DNA from: Cellvibrio mixtus subsp. mixtus J3-8
GTDB taxonomy: Bacteria > Pseudomonadota > Gammaproteobacteria > Pseudomonadales > Cellvibrionaceae
Direction of reading: 5' to 3'
Assembly (NCBI RefSeq): GCF_000766945.1
Contig: NZ_KN266208.1
Coordinates: 98,604 to 162,603 of the forward strand
Length of the DNA: 64,000 nucleotides
Shown: one piece after another, positions 26,228-34,633 of the stretch
Layout: every line of letters starts with the position of its first letter
Position numbering within the stretch: the first letter of the stretch is position 1
The notes under the pieces: generated by a model
Told to the model about the DNA's origin: nothing
Databases searched by the model: none
Seen by the model: the letters and a program-made list of their open reading frames with translations, nothing else
Translations under genes and position numbers: made by a program

Positions 26228-27166
26228 ATGCCCGATATCGTAATTATGTTCTTTCTGCTCGGCGTTCTGGCCGGGGTGGCAAAATCGGATTTAAAAGTAC
26301 CCAAAGCAGCGTACGATACCCTGAGCATATTGTTGATGCTCACGCTCGGCCTGAAAGGTGGTCTTGCCCTGCATGGTAATGTTAACTGGCACTTACTGCC
26401 GGAGGTAATCACAGTAATATTGCTCGGTATCACTATCCCCTTGCTGCTTTACCCCGTGCTGACCAAATTAATAAAACTGAGCGCCGCCAACGGGGCGAGC
26501 ATCGCCGCTCACTATGGCTCAGCCAGCGCCGGTACTTTCGCCGTTGCAATCGCATTCGCCGAGACAAATCACCTCGCCATTGCTCCGCAAACCACCCTGT
26601 ATTTAGTCCTTCTTGAATTGCCAGCGATTGTAGTGGGCATACTGTTATTCAAAAAAGCCACCGGCAATGGCAACAATATGAAGGGCATTTGGCATGAAGC
26701 GTTGACGAGCCGGGGCGTAGTACTGCTAACAGGAGGCGTGATTATCGGCTACCTCTACGGCCCCGACGCCAGCAAAGATGTAGCGCCACTTTTTCTCGGC
26801 GCGTTTAAAGCCTTGCTTGCACTGTTCTTATTAGAGATGGGTGTTTGTGCATCGCAACATTTAAATCCATTCCCGACACAACATTGGAAATTAATCGGCT
26901 TTGCATTACTCGCGCCTTTCGTATTAGCGCTAATCGGCACTGCCGCCGGATTTGCACTGCATCTACCACTCGGGAGTATATTAATACTCGCCGCATTAAC
27001 AGCTAGCGCTTCTTACATTGCTGCACCAGCTGCTATTAAAGCAGCAATAAAAGAAGCCGATGTTGGCCTCGCCATTTTCGCCGCGCTCGGTGTGACTTTC
27101 CCGCTAAACGTACTAATTGGCATTCCGATTTATTACCAGGTTATAGAAATGATAAATCGTGTTTAG
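26228..27166 (+). CDS. SbtA-type sodium-dependent bicarbonate transporter
   Basis: A 312-residue inner-membrane protein with about ten hydrophobic segments in two inverted halves. It matches the SbtA/DUF897 family: MPDIVIMFFLLGVLAGVAKSDLKVP at the start, LTLGLKGGLAL, the conserved SIAAHYGSASAGTFAVAI signature and the second-half ASASYIAAPAAIKAAIKEAD. It would import HCO3- with Na+. Presence in a heterotroph suggests supply of bicarbonate for carboxylases such as acetyl-CoA or PEP carboxylase at low CO2. GAGG lies eight bases before the ATG. It is transcribed alone, away from the LysR gene. Confidence 0.88.
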   Translation: MPDIVIMFFLLGVLAGVAKSDLKVPKAAYDTLSILLMLTLGLKGGLALHGNVNWHLLPEVITVILLGITIPLLLYPVLTKLIKLSAANGASIAAHYGSASAGTFAVAIAFAETNHLAIAPQTTLYLVLLELPAIVVGILLFKKATGNGNNMKGIWHEALTSRGVVLLTGGVIIGYLYGPDASKDVAPLFLGAFKALLALFLLEMGVCASQHLNPFPTQHWKLIGFALLAPFVLALIGTAAGFALHLPLGSILILAALTASASYIAAPAAIKAAIKEADVGLAIFAALGVTFPLNVLIGIPIYYQVIEMINRV

Positions 27167-27200
27167 AAAATTGCAGATCGCTCTTTCGCTAACCTTAACC

Positions 27201-27231
27201 AAAAAAACAAAAGCCCGATATAAAATCGGGC
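27201..27231 (-). terminator. Terminator of the propeller lipoprotein gene
   Basis: GCCCGAT (27213-27219) pairs with ATCGGGC (27225-27231); on the minus strand it is followed by TTTTGTTTTTTT. It lies 44 bases beyond the stop at 27275. Confidence 0.82.
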
Positions 27232-27274
27232 CAGCTCCAAAAATAGTAATTTATCTTTTTAAGTGTAATGAGGA

Positions 27275-29512
27275 CTATTGAGAAATAGTTACCCGCTCAC
27301 CATTTTCCGGGTTGATTTGGTAAAGCCCGTGCCCGGAGACACCCAGCAACGTGGAGTCAGACAGGAACGCAATATCGAGTGCGGAAACAGGTAAAACACT
27401 GCACATTTTTTTCGCCAGATCGTATTTAAACAGCTCGTTATTTGCGAGCATCGTCAATGTCTGCCTGGCAGGGTCCAATTCCAGATTGGCATCGTACTTG
27501 TAATCCAGGGTATGTCCATTGCAACTTTCTAACACCATTGCCCGGTCGCCAGTTGCCATATCGATAGCGATAACTTTAGTTAACTCGCCAAATTTGGTAA
27601 TGGATGCGTAAAGTTGGTTGTTTTGCTTATCCAATGCAAGGCTTGCCATAGGCATAAGTGCTGGACCAGATCCGGTAGTTCCATCAAATAAAATACTTCT
27701 TTTATTTGTTTTTAAATCAATAGAGACAACAAGTTCTTGAGCTGAGCTTGCTACCAACAATCGATCATTGACATTGTCGTAAACCATATCGGCAACACCA
27801 AAAATAATCGGACCTATACCAATAGATTGATTAGCAATAATTTCATGTTTACCGGTAGTAAGATCAATAACTCCAATCGTCAGGCCGAAAGCAACAAAAG
27901 CACGATTATGTTCTTCATCAATAGCTAATGCCGCCGTCCTCTCCCCATCATAAATACTCAAATCCGATATAACTTTGCGATTTCCAGTAGCGAGGTCAAT
28001 CTTAAATAGCATCTCTTTTGCATCCAGGCGATCATCCAACACATACGCAAATTTATTGTCCGATGTGATAGCCAATTGGTCTGGCCATACCAATTTGGGA
28101 CCAGCGCCAATACCATTCTCCGTCAGAAAGCTCAATTCTGCCGAGGTTAAATCGACTGCCACCAACTGCCCCAAACCAGGATCACTCACCACCAAGCGGT
28201 TATGTTTTTCATCAATAACAAAACCGGATTGTTGCGCAAACTCTAACATGTCTTGTTGCTCATGGAAGTGAGTGTACTCAATTGACTTGTCAGCTATTTT
28301 TACTTTTGCAAAATTATCGTTACCGAGCAGATAGAGGTATTTTCGATCATCACTGACCGAGAGATGATTAAATGCAATAGGGTCGATAAAACTCTGCTGC
28401 ACACCAGTAATCGCATCGATTTTTATTAACTCCGTGCGTAAGTCATTACGCCATAAAGTGCCAATAAGATAATTATCTACATAGACAATTGAGGTGATGT
28501 GCTTGTAGTTATCGTCTCCAGCTGCGCGCTCGGAAAGCACAGAAACCTGGTTACTTTCAAGGTCAACTTTTAAAATTTTTGAGGTGGTTTTATTGTCATG
28601 CGATACATAATAAGCGAGAGCAAAATAAAATTTTGAATCCGCCGATAATGTTCCACTTACAGAAATCCAATTGTGTTGGCTTGCATCAAACTGCAAATCA
28701 TATATCGCCTCCAGACTAATAAGACCAGTGGCAATTTTACTTGAATATACTTTTAGAACTCCCCCTTCATTGGCAACAGAAAAAACTTTTGAAGAATCTG
28801 CGGACAATGACCAACCCTGCTCATACCGGGAATCTGGCAACGTTGTCATAAGCAGGGAAGTCATATCAACCGAAAAAATATTAGGATATTGCTCAAAACT
28901 GATAAAGCGATTATTGGTTGTATCCTTAATAAGCGCCAAGGGCACTCGATAATTACTAAGGGAAACAGGCTTGTCGCTGTTTTTTGTTGTGCCGCCATCG
29001 TTATCGATAACCTCTACATTGATATCTGTTTGACCAAAAGGAAGATGAATATTGGCCGTCCAGGCTACAGTGACCTGTTTTCCTGAATAGGGTTTAGCAA
29101 ACCCGGTGATTGCATTTTCCACTTCGTTGCCACGGACAGATTTCATTGCGGCATTTATGGCAGTTGTCGAGTGAAAACTTGCATCAACTCCGTTTACTCT
29201 GATTTTATTAATTCCCTTATCATCCGTAGCAATACCCTGAACAGTAATATTGGATGTATTAACCCGTGCATTCTGACGGGGAAATAAAATACTTACGGTG
29301 GGGTTTTCATTGGCAATAGCCAGTGATGAACTGATAGCAGATTGACTGGATATATCGGAGCTGGATGTACTGATGATTGAAGAGGATGTTGTCGTCGTCT
29401 TGGATGAGGAATCCCGTCCCCCATTTCCTGAACCGCCTCCCGATCCACCGCACGCAGTAATTCCTACTAAACTCGCAACAATTAAAATTTGCCGGGCACT
29501 TTTATTTTTCAT
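27275..29512 (-). CDS. Large lipoprotein with Ser-rich linker, Ig-like domain and predicted beta-propeller
   Basis: A 745-residue lipoprotein from ATG 29512, with lipobox GITAC followed by GGSGGGSGNGG. A Ser/Thr-rich linker typical of Cellvibrio exported proteins covers about 30-70. Residues 75-185 look like one bacterial Ig-like domain (PTVSILFPRQNARVNTSNITVQGIATDDKGI). The remaining 550 residues consist of repeated beta-strand units such as GNRKVISDLSIYDGERTAALAIDEEHNRAFVAF and NDRLLVASSAQELVVSIDL, as in YVTN/NHL-type propellers. No catalytic motif is seen. It may bind carbohydrate or protein at the cell surface; the function is unknown. It is a single gene ended by a terminator. Confidence 0.8.
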   Translation of the reverse strand: MKNKSARQILIVASLVGITACGGSGGGSGNGGRDSSSKTTTTSSSIISTSSSDISSQSAISSSLAIANENPTVSILFPRQNARVNTSNITVQGIATDDKGINKIRVNGVDASFHSTTAINAAMKSVRGNEVENAITGFAKPYSGKQVTVAWTANIHLPFGQTDINVEVIDNDGGTTKNSDKPVSLSNYRVPLALIKDTTNNRFISFEQYPNIFSVDMTSLLMTTLPDSRYEQGWSLSADSSKVFSVANEGGVLKVYSSKIATGLISLEAIYDLQFDASQHNWISVSGTLSADSKFYFALAYYVSHDNKTTSKILKVDLESNQVSVLSERAAGDDNYKHITSIVYVDNYLIGTLWRNDLRTELIKIDAITGVQQSFIDPIAFNHLSVSDDRKYLYLLGNDNFAKVKIADKSIEYTHFHEQQDMLEFAQQSGFVIDEKHNRLVVSDPGLGQLVAVDLTSAELSFLTENGIGAGPKLVWPDQLAITSDNKFAYVLDDRLDAKEMLFKIDLATGNRKVISDLSIYDGERTAALAIDEEHNRAFVAFGLTIGVIDLTTGKHEIIANQSIGIGPIIFGVADMVYDNVNDRLLVASSAQELVVSIDLKTNKRSILFDGTTGSGPALMPMASLALDKQNNQLYASITKFGELTKVIAIDMATGDRAMVLESCNGHTLDYKYDANLELDPARQTLTMLANNELFKYDLAKKMCSVLPVSALDIAFLSDSTLLGVSGHGLYQINPENGERVTISQ

Positions 29513-30003
29513 ACAAACATATTCCATTAGTTGATCATTTTATTAAGTAATATTATCGCTCCGAATATTATCATTCTTTACACAAAGAATTGCAGCCAGA
29601 CAATTTAACTGGCCATTGCATTACGCAAACTCAAGCTCGTTGTCCTATTAATAATGCAACCGTCAGGGTCATCAACATGCCCGATAAACCAGCACAATTA
29701 ATTGCTGGAATTCCTCGCCTGTATCGATTGCCTGGTGCATTCGCCAGCCAATGAATAGAGGATAAAGCGAAATGGTAGTATTGAGGAATTTGTAGCTACC
29801 CGAGGTGTTACGGATTGCTGAATGAGTGCAGCGCGAATTTACTAACGTCACACTATCAGGCATCCAGGCACCGGATCCTGGCGTTGGGTACTTAAAATCA
29901 AGTCGGCAGACCTTGACTAACGTGGTAATATGCGCGCCTTTTTTTCGTTTCCGGTCCATTTTTCGGGCCTACACTTACAGTTTCACGCAATCAGGCACGA
30001 GAT
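29513..30003. other. Intergenic region upstream of purE, no gene seen
   Basis: About 490 bases without a credible gene. It contains a short hairpin (CCAGCA 29689-29694 and TGCTGG 29703-29708). The purE promoter should lie in the last 100 bases, but the hexamers there (TTGACT 29913-29918 and TAATAT 29926-29931) are too close together to form one promoter. Confidence 0.5.
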
Positions 30004-30495
30004 ATGGCAAGAAAAGTCGCAGTGATTATGGGCTCCAAAAGTGATTGGGCCACCATGCAGGCAGCGGTGGAGATACTGGAGCAAATGGGTGTTGAGTATC
30101 ACACCGAGGTGGTTTCTGCCCATCGCACTCCGCAAAAACTGACTGAATTTGCAGAATCAGCGGTAGATAACGGTTATGCCGTGATCATCGCCGGTGCTGG
30201 TGGCGCCGCACATTTACCGGGAATGGTGGCTGCCCACACCCGTTTACCGGTGCTCGGCGTACCCGTGCAAAGCAAGGCATTGAGCGGGGTTGATAGCCTG
30301 TATTCCATTGTACAAATGCCAAAGGGTGTTGCCGTTGGGACTCTGGCGATTGGCGTGGCCGGCGCCTTTAATGCCGGTTTGCTGGCATGCCAGATCCTGG
30401 CAGTCACTGATCCTGCATTAGCCGGCAAAATCGACCAATTCCGTCACGACCAAACCCAATCAGTATTGGATAATCCTGATCCCAGAGATCAATAG
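30004..30495 (+). CDS. purE: N5-carboxyaminoimidazole ribonucleotide mutase
   Basis: A 163-residue class I PurE that isomerises N5-CAIR to CAIR in de novo purine synthesis. Signature blocks are [25 protein letters not shown] with the catalytic His, [16 protein letters not shown] and [23 protein letters not shown]. Length is standard. It lies 47 bases upstream of purK, the enzyme that makes its substrate, on the same strand. Confidence 0.97.
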   Translation: MARKVAVIMGSKSDWATMQAAVEILEQMGVEYHTEVVSAHRTPQKLTEFAESAVDNGYAVIIAGAGGAAHLPGMVAAHTRLPVLGVPVQSKALSGVDSLYSIVQMPKGVAVGTLAIGVAGAFNAGLLACQILAVTDPALAGKIDQFRHDQTQSVLDNPDPRDQ

Positions 30496-30542
30496 CTGGT
30501 AAATGCCAGGTTGCTATCGCCGTTATTAATGAGTCAATGTTT

Positions 30543-31619
30543 ATGAGCCAACGTATTTGGGTTTTGGGCGCAGGCCAATTGGGTGCAATGCTGAAACATG
30601 CGGGGATGCCTCTGGATCTGGATGTTTGTCCGGTAGATATAAATGAAGCAACAGCACCCGCACTGAGTGCCGATGACCTGGTTACCGCCGAGCGCGAACA
30701 ATGGCCGGATACCCTGGTCACCCATGCGTTGGCCCAACATCCGCGCTTCATTAACCAGAATATCTTTGGCCGCCTCGCCGACCGCAAAACCCAGAAAGAG
30801 TTGATTGACTCACTCGGCATCGCCACCGCACCATGGCGCAATGTTGCGGGCGATATCACCGCCAATGAGTTGCGTGATCAATTGGGCGAACGCGTTTTGC
30901 TGAAGCGTCGCACAGGCGGTTACGATGGCAAAGGCCAGCATTGGCTACGCACTGACGACGATCAGGTACCGGATGATTGGCAAGGTGAAGCCATCGCCGA
31001 ACAAGCAATTAACTTCGATGAGGAAGTTTCATTGGTTGGTGTACGCAATGCTGCCGGTGAATGTGTGTTTTACCCGCTGACCCTCAACCTTCATCTAAAT
31101 GGCATTCTCTACGCATCGGTCGCGCCCCTGGCTCGCTTGCAAGCGTTGCAAACACAAGCGGAAGAAATGCTCGGAAAAATCCTGAATGCCCTGGAATATG
31201 TGGGTGTTATGGCGATGGAAACCTTCCGTGTTGGCGATAAGTTATTGATCAATGAATTAGCGCCGCGCGTCCACAACTCCGGCCACTGGACCCAGGCTGG
31301 TGCGAGCATTAGCCAGTTTGAATACCACCTTCGTGCAGTTGCCAATATGGCGACACCACAACCGCAAATCATTGGCCAGAACGTGATGATCAACCTGATT
31401 GGCACCGACTATAATCCCGCATGGCGCAACCTTTCCTGCGCCCGCACCTACTGGTACGGCAAAGAAGTTCGCCCGGGCCGCAAAGTCGGCCACATCAATA
31501 TAGTCAGCAACAACATCACCGAAGTGCGTGAAACCCTGGTACTGCTGGGTGATGTGCTTCCTGACCATTGTTATGCCAAAGCCATTGAGTGGAGCCTTTG
31601 CGCGCTTGAATCTTTATAA
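30543..31619 (+). CDS. purK: N5-carboxyaminoimidazole ribonucleotide synthase
   Basis: A 358-residue ATP-grasp enzyme that carboxylates AIR with bicarbonate and ATP. The N-terminal nucleotide fold reads RIWVLGAGQLGAMLKHAG, followed by KRRTGGYDGKGQ (ATP-grasp loop), EVSLVGVRNAAGE and the metal-binding NELAPRVHNSGHWTQAGASISQFE block. ATG 30543 is preferred to the ATG two codons earlier because of the spacing from GAG at 30531. Co-transcription with purE is expected. Confidence 0.96.
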   Translation: MSQRIWVLGAGQLGAMLKHAGMPLDLDVCPVDINEATAPALSADDLVTAEREQWPDTLVTHALAQHPRFINQNIFGRLADRKTQKELIDSLGIATAPWRNVAGDITANELRDQLGERVLLKRRTGGYDGKGQHWLRTDDDQVPDDWQGEAIAEQAINFDEEVSLVGVRNAAGECVFYPLTLNLHLNGILYASVAPLARLQALQTQAEEMLGKILNALEYVGVMAMETFRVGDKLLINELAPRVHNSGHWTQAGASISQFEYHLRAVANMATPQPQIIGQNVMINLIGTDYNPAWRNLSCARTYWYGKEVRPGRKVGHINIVSNNITEVRETLVLLGDVLPDHCYAKAIEWSLCALESL

Positions 31620-31760
31620 CCTGCCAACTACACCGATACTGGCAATGGATGAACGTTAAGCCAATGATTCTTTTTGTTAGATTTGGTTAATGTTTGCATC
31701 ATCAGGCGGGTAATTTATGGTAGTTTTCCCGCCCCTGCATACATCCACAAGGAGTTATTG

Positions 31761-32450
31761 ATGTACATATTACATATCGCCAACAAAAACTACTCCTCCT
31801 GGTCATTGCGCCCCTGGGTATTGATGCGCGCCCTGAATATCCCGTTTACCGAGCAAATCCACCCCCTGGAAGTGGGTACAAGCTGGGCAACCTATCGCAA
31901 CTTTTCACCCAATGGTCGTGTACCTTGTTTGCAGGATGGAGCGCAAACCGTGTGGGATTCCCTGGCGATTGTCGAATACCTTGCAGAAGATTTTCCCCGT
32001 ATCTGGCCCACTGATAAACAGGCGCGCGCATGGGCTCGTTCAGCGAGTGCTGAAATGCATTCAGGCTTCCAGCAATTGCGCAACCAATGCGGCATGAGCT
32101 GTGGCCACCGCATCCAGATGCACGCGATAAGTCCCGCCTTACAAAAAGATATAGATCGCATTAATGAACTTTGGAACCAGGGATTGTCTTTGTTTGGTGG
32201 GCCGTTTTTAGCAGGAAAAAGCTTTACTGCCGTCGATGCCTTCTTTGCACCGGTTGCATTCCGGTTTCAAACCTACGGGCTTAAAGCAACTGGCGCGGCC
32301 GCTGATTACCTGCAACGGCTACTCGCGGTTCCGGCGATGCTGGAATGGTATGCAGCAGGCCTGAAAGAAAACTGGCGCGAGCCGGATCATGAAACTGAAA
32401 TTCTCGCGGCAGGAAAATTGATTGCGGATTTACGCAGTGGAGGACATTAA
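31761..32450 (+). CDS. Glutathione S-transferase family protein
   Basis: A 229-residue GST fold protein. ATG 31761 is preceded by AAGGAG, so the 29-codon upstream extension is discarded. The thioredoxin-like domain has YILHIANKNYSSWSLRPWVLMRAL with the active-site Ser pair, GRVPCLQDG (cis-Pro) and VWDSLAIVEYLAEDFP (glutathione-binding Ser). The helical domain contains GKSFTAVDAFFAPVAFRF, the N-capping box. Its stop overlaps the next start (TAATG), so the two genes are coupled. Confidence 0.9.
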   Translation: MYILHIANKNYSSWSLRPWVLMRALNIPFTEQIHPLEVGTSWATYRNFSPNGRVPCLQDGAQTVWDSLAIVEYLAEDFPRIWPTDKQARAWARSASAEMHSGFQQLRNQCGMSCGHRIQMHAISPALQKDIDRINELWNQGLSLFGGPFLAGKSFTAVDAFFAPVAFRFQTYGLKATGAAADYLQRLLAVPAMLEWYAAGLKENWREPDHETEILAAGKLIADLRSGGH

Positions 32451-32854
32451 TGGAAGCGCAATTGGATTACGAAATTACCATCACCCATAAAGGCAACTAT
32501 GTGCATGTCAACGCGCAGGGTATTGGTAGTTACGAGGGCGCCGTTGATCTTTGGCAACAGGTTGTCGATGCCTGTGAACAGCATCAATGCTTTAACGTTT
32601 TGGGTGAACAATACCTTTTTCGTAACCTCAGCACTCATGAAGCGCTGAATTATCCAGAATTGTTCAAAAAAGTTGGCATTACCAAAAAGCATCGGATTGC
32701 CTGGGTTGATAAAAATCCACGCACCCGTGAAATGACCGAATTTTGCCGCAACATCCTCGCCAATCGCCTGGTTGGCAATGGACGGCTGTTTAAAGACCTG
32801 GAAAGTGCCAAACAATGGCTTTTGGGACAGGGCCCGGAAAAGTCCTCGCAGTAA
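32450..32854 (+). CDS. Small protein of unknown function coupled to the GST gene
   Basis: A 134-residue cytoplasmic protein. The pattern of alternating beta-strands and helices (ITITHKGNYVHVNAQGIGSYEGAVDLWQQVVDACEQHQCFNVLGEQ) with a later KKHRIAWVDKNPRTREMTEFCRNI recalls SpoIIAA/STAS-like proteins, but I cannot assign a family with confidence. GGAGG precedes the start, which overlaps the GST stop by one base. It is possibly involved in the same stress response as its neighbour. Confidence 0.7.
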   Translation: MEAQLDYEITITHKGNYVHVNAQGIGSYEGAVDLWQQVVDACEQHQCFNVLGEQYLFRNLSTHEALNYPELFKKVGITKKHRIAWVDKNPRTREMTEFCRNILANRLVGNGRLFKDLESAKQWLLGQGPEKSSQ

Positions 32855-33062
32855 AATCTTCCCGCTCCCACCTCACCTCGTGCGTCACCCGGAGTATAAG
32901 TACTCTGACTGGCCACCTGCGTTTTGACAAAAAACCTCCCCCTTACTAAGGTTGATAACGAAGGCGCCACCCTTGCTGCGCCTTATTATTCCATCACTGA
33001 TAACGACTTCTATCGCAGGAAAAGCGCTGGCAGTTATTTTTTTGGCTCTCGGGGAGCATCCC

Positions 33063-34568
33063 ATGTTTCAAAATATGAAAGTTGCTGTGCGCTTAGGACT
33101 GCTGGCAGGAACGCTGGTTGTGTTAATGATCCTGATCGGAGTCATCGGGATTAAAGGAATGCACGATGCCAATCAGGGAATGCATACGGTATATGTGGAT
33201 CGCGTTGAACCCATGCGCGACCTGAAAGAAGTAATCGATAATTTCGCGCTTATCCTGGTTGATGTTCCGCAAAAAACTGTGAAAGGAATTATTAGTCCGC
33301 AAGAAGCCTTGAAAATCACCCGCGACACCTTGCCAGCTACCAATAAAATTTGGGAAGAATATTTGCTTACTTATTTAATCGATGAAGAAAAACAATTGAT
33401 TAAACAAGCCGCGCCGCTGATTGAAAAAACCCAACAGCAACTCGCCGACTTGCAAACCTGGTACGCGGAAAATAATACGGCAAAAATAAATACATTTACC
33501 CAAACCGGCATTTACCCGGTTTTTGATCCGCTCAATGAAGTCTTTACCGCACTGAATAAATTGCAGGTGCGCGTAGCAAAAGAAGAATATGAACGCTCCA
33601 CCCAACGCTATGAAAATACATTGTTAGCAAACACCAGCATTATTGGCGTGAGTATCCTGGTCGCTATCCTGCTTAGCTATCTGATTGCACGCAGCCTCAT
33701 TCGCCAATTGGGCGGAGAGCCCAATTACACTGCCGACGTCATTTATCGTATCGCTGAAGGCGATCTCTCAGTTAACGTTAATATAAAACCGCGGGACCAA
33801 AGCAGTATCCTGTTTGCGATCCGGCAAATGGTCACCAAACTTTCCGAAATTATTGGCGATGTCCGCTCCACAGCCGATTCACTTTCCTCTGCATCGGAAG
33901 AACTCAGTTCAACCGCACAATCGCTCAGCCAGGCAGCGACCCAACAAGCGGCAAGCATCGAAGAAACCAGTGCTTCCATGGAAGAAATTACCGCATCAAT
34001 TGGCCAAAATAATGACAACGCCAAAGTAACCGATAGTATTGCCAGCAAAAGTGCGCGCGATGCAAATGAAGGTGGTTCGGCGGTTAAAAATACGGTGGAT
34101 GCAATGCGCAAAATTGCCGAGAAAATCAGTGTAATTGATGACATAGCCTACCAAACCAATTTACTCGCACTCAATGCCGCCATTGAAGCGGGGCGCGCTG
34201 GCGAACACGGGCGCGGTTTTGCTGTTGTAGCCAGCGAAGTACGTAAACTGGCGGGGCGCAGCCAAAGCGCTGCCAAAGAAATTGGTGAGCTCGCAGGAGG
34301 CTCGGTAAAACTGGCAGAAAGTGCTGGAAAATTATTGGATGATATTGTTCCCGCCATCAAGAAAACGGCGGACCTGGTGCAGGAAATTTCTGCAGCGAGT
34401 GACGAGCAAACTATGGGCGCCAATCAAATCACCATTGCTATTTCACAAATCAGTATTGCCACGCAACAAAATTCTTCTTCTGCGGAAGAACTTTATTCAA
34501 CCTCGGAAGAATTAACTAGCCAGGCATTACAACTGCAACAAATGATGGAGTTTTTTAAACTTAAATAA
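33063..34568 (+). CDS. Methyl-accepting chemotaxis protein
   Basis: A 501-residue inner-membrane chemoreceptor from ATG 33063, which has GGGGAG seven bases upstream; the longer frame from 32952 is not supported. Membrane segment 1 covers about 11-31, a periplasmic four-helix-bundle sensor of the 4HB_MCP type about 35-185, segment 2 about 190-210, a HAMP linker with [25 protein letters not shown], then a coiled-coil signalling domain with the hairpin tip [42 protein letters not shown]. No C-terminal CheR-binding pentapeptide is present. The ligand is unknown. A terminator follows 26 bases after the stop. Confidence 0.94.
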   Translation: MFQNMKVAVRLGLLAGTLVVLMILIGVIGIKGMHDANQGMHTVYVDRVEPMRDLKEVIDNFALILVDVPQKTVKGIISPQEALKITRDTLPATNKIWEEYLLTYLIDEEKQLIKQAAPLIEKTQQQLADLQTWYAENNTAKINTFTQTGIYPVFDPLNEVFTALNKLQVRVAKEEYERSTQRYENTLLANTSIIGVSILVAILLSYLIARSLIRQLGGEPNYTADVIYRIAEGDLSVNVNIKPRDQSSILFAIRQMVTKLSEIIGDVRSTADSLSSASEELSSTAQSLSQAATQQAASIEETSASMEEITASIGQNNDNAKVTDSIASKSARDANEGGSAVKNTVDAMRKIAEKISVIDDIAYQTNLLALNAAIEAGRAGEHGRGFAVVASEVRKLAGRSQSAAKEIGELAGGSVKLAESAGKLLDDIVPAIKKTADLVQEISAASDEQTMGANQITIAISQISIATQQNSSSAEELYSTSEELTSQALQLQQMMEFFKLK

Positions 34569-34593
34569 TTAATATTTGCAATTTTAAAATATA

Positions 34594-34618
34594 CCCCCCG
34601 CCAGCAGCGGGGGTTTTT
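34594..34618 (+). terminator. Terminator of the chemoreceptor gene
   Basis: CCCCCGC (34595-34601) and GCGGGGG (34607-34613) form a stem around CAGCA, followed by five Ts. Confidence 0.85.
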
Positions 34619-34633
34619 ACCAGCGAGTAACAC

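Noticed and set aside
28838-28849. A further near-match to the nag operator (GGCAACGTTGTC)
   Set aside because: It lies in the middle of the coding region of the propeller lipoprotein gene, lacks the left half-site G-A and has no promoter of the shared design around it.
29913-29931. TTGACT and TAATAT upstream of purE as a promoter
   Set aside because: The spacer is only seven bases, too short for sigma-70.
29672-29959. A 95-codon frame upstream of purE
   Set aside because: Composition unlike a real protein, no ribosome site, no recognisable motif.
32855-33062. Possible regulatory element between the GST pair and the chemoreceptor gene
   Set aside because: No stable hairpin with conserved features or promoter pair could be supported; the open frame that crosses it (from 32952) lacks a start signal.
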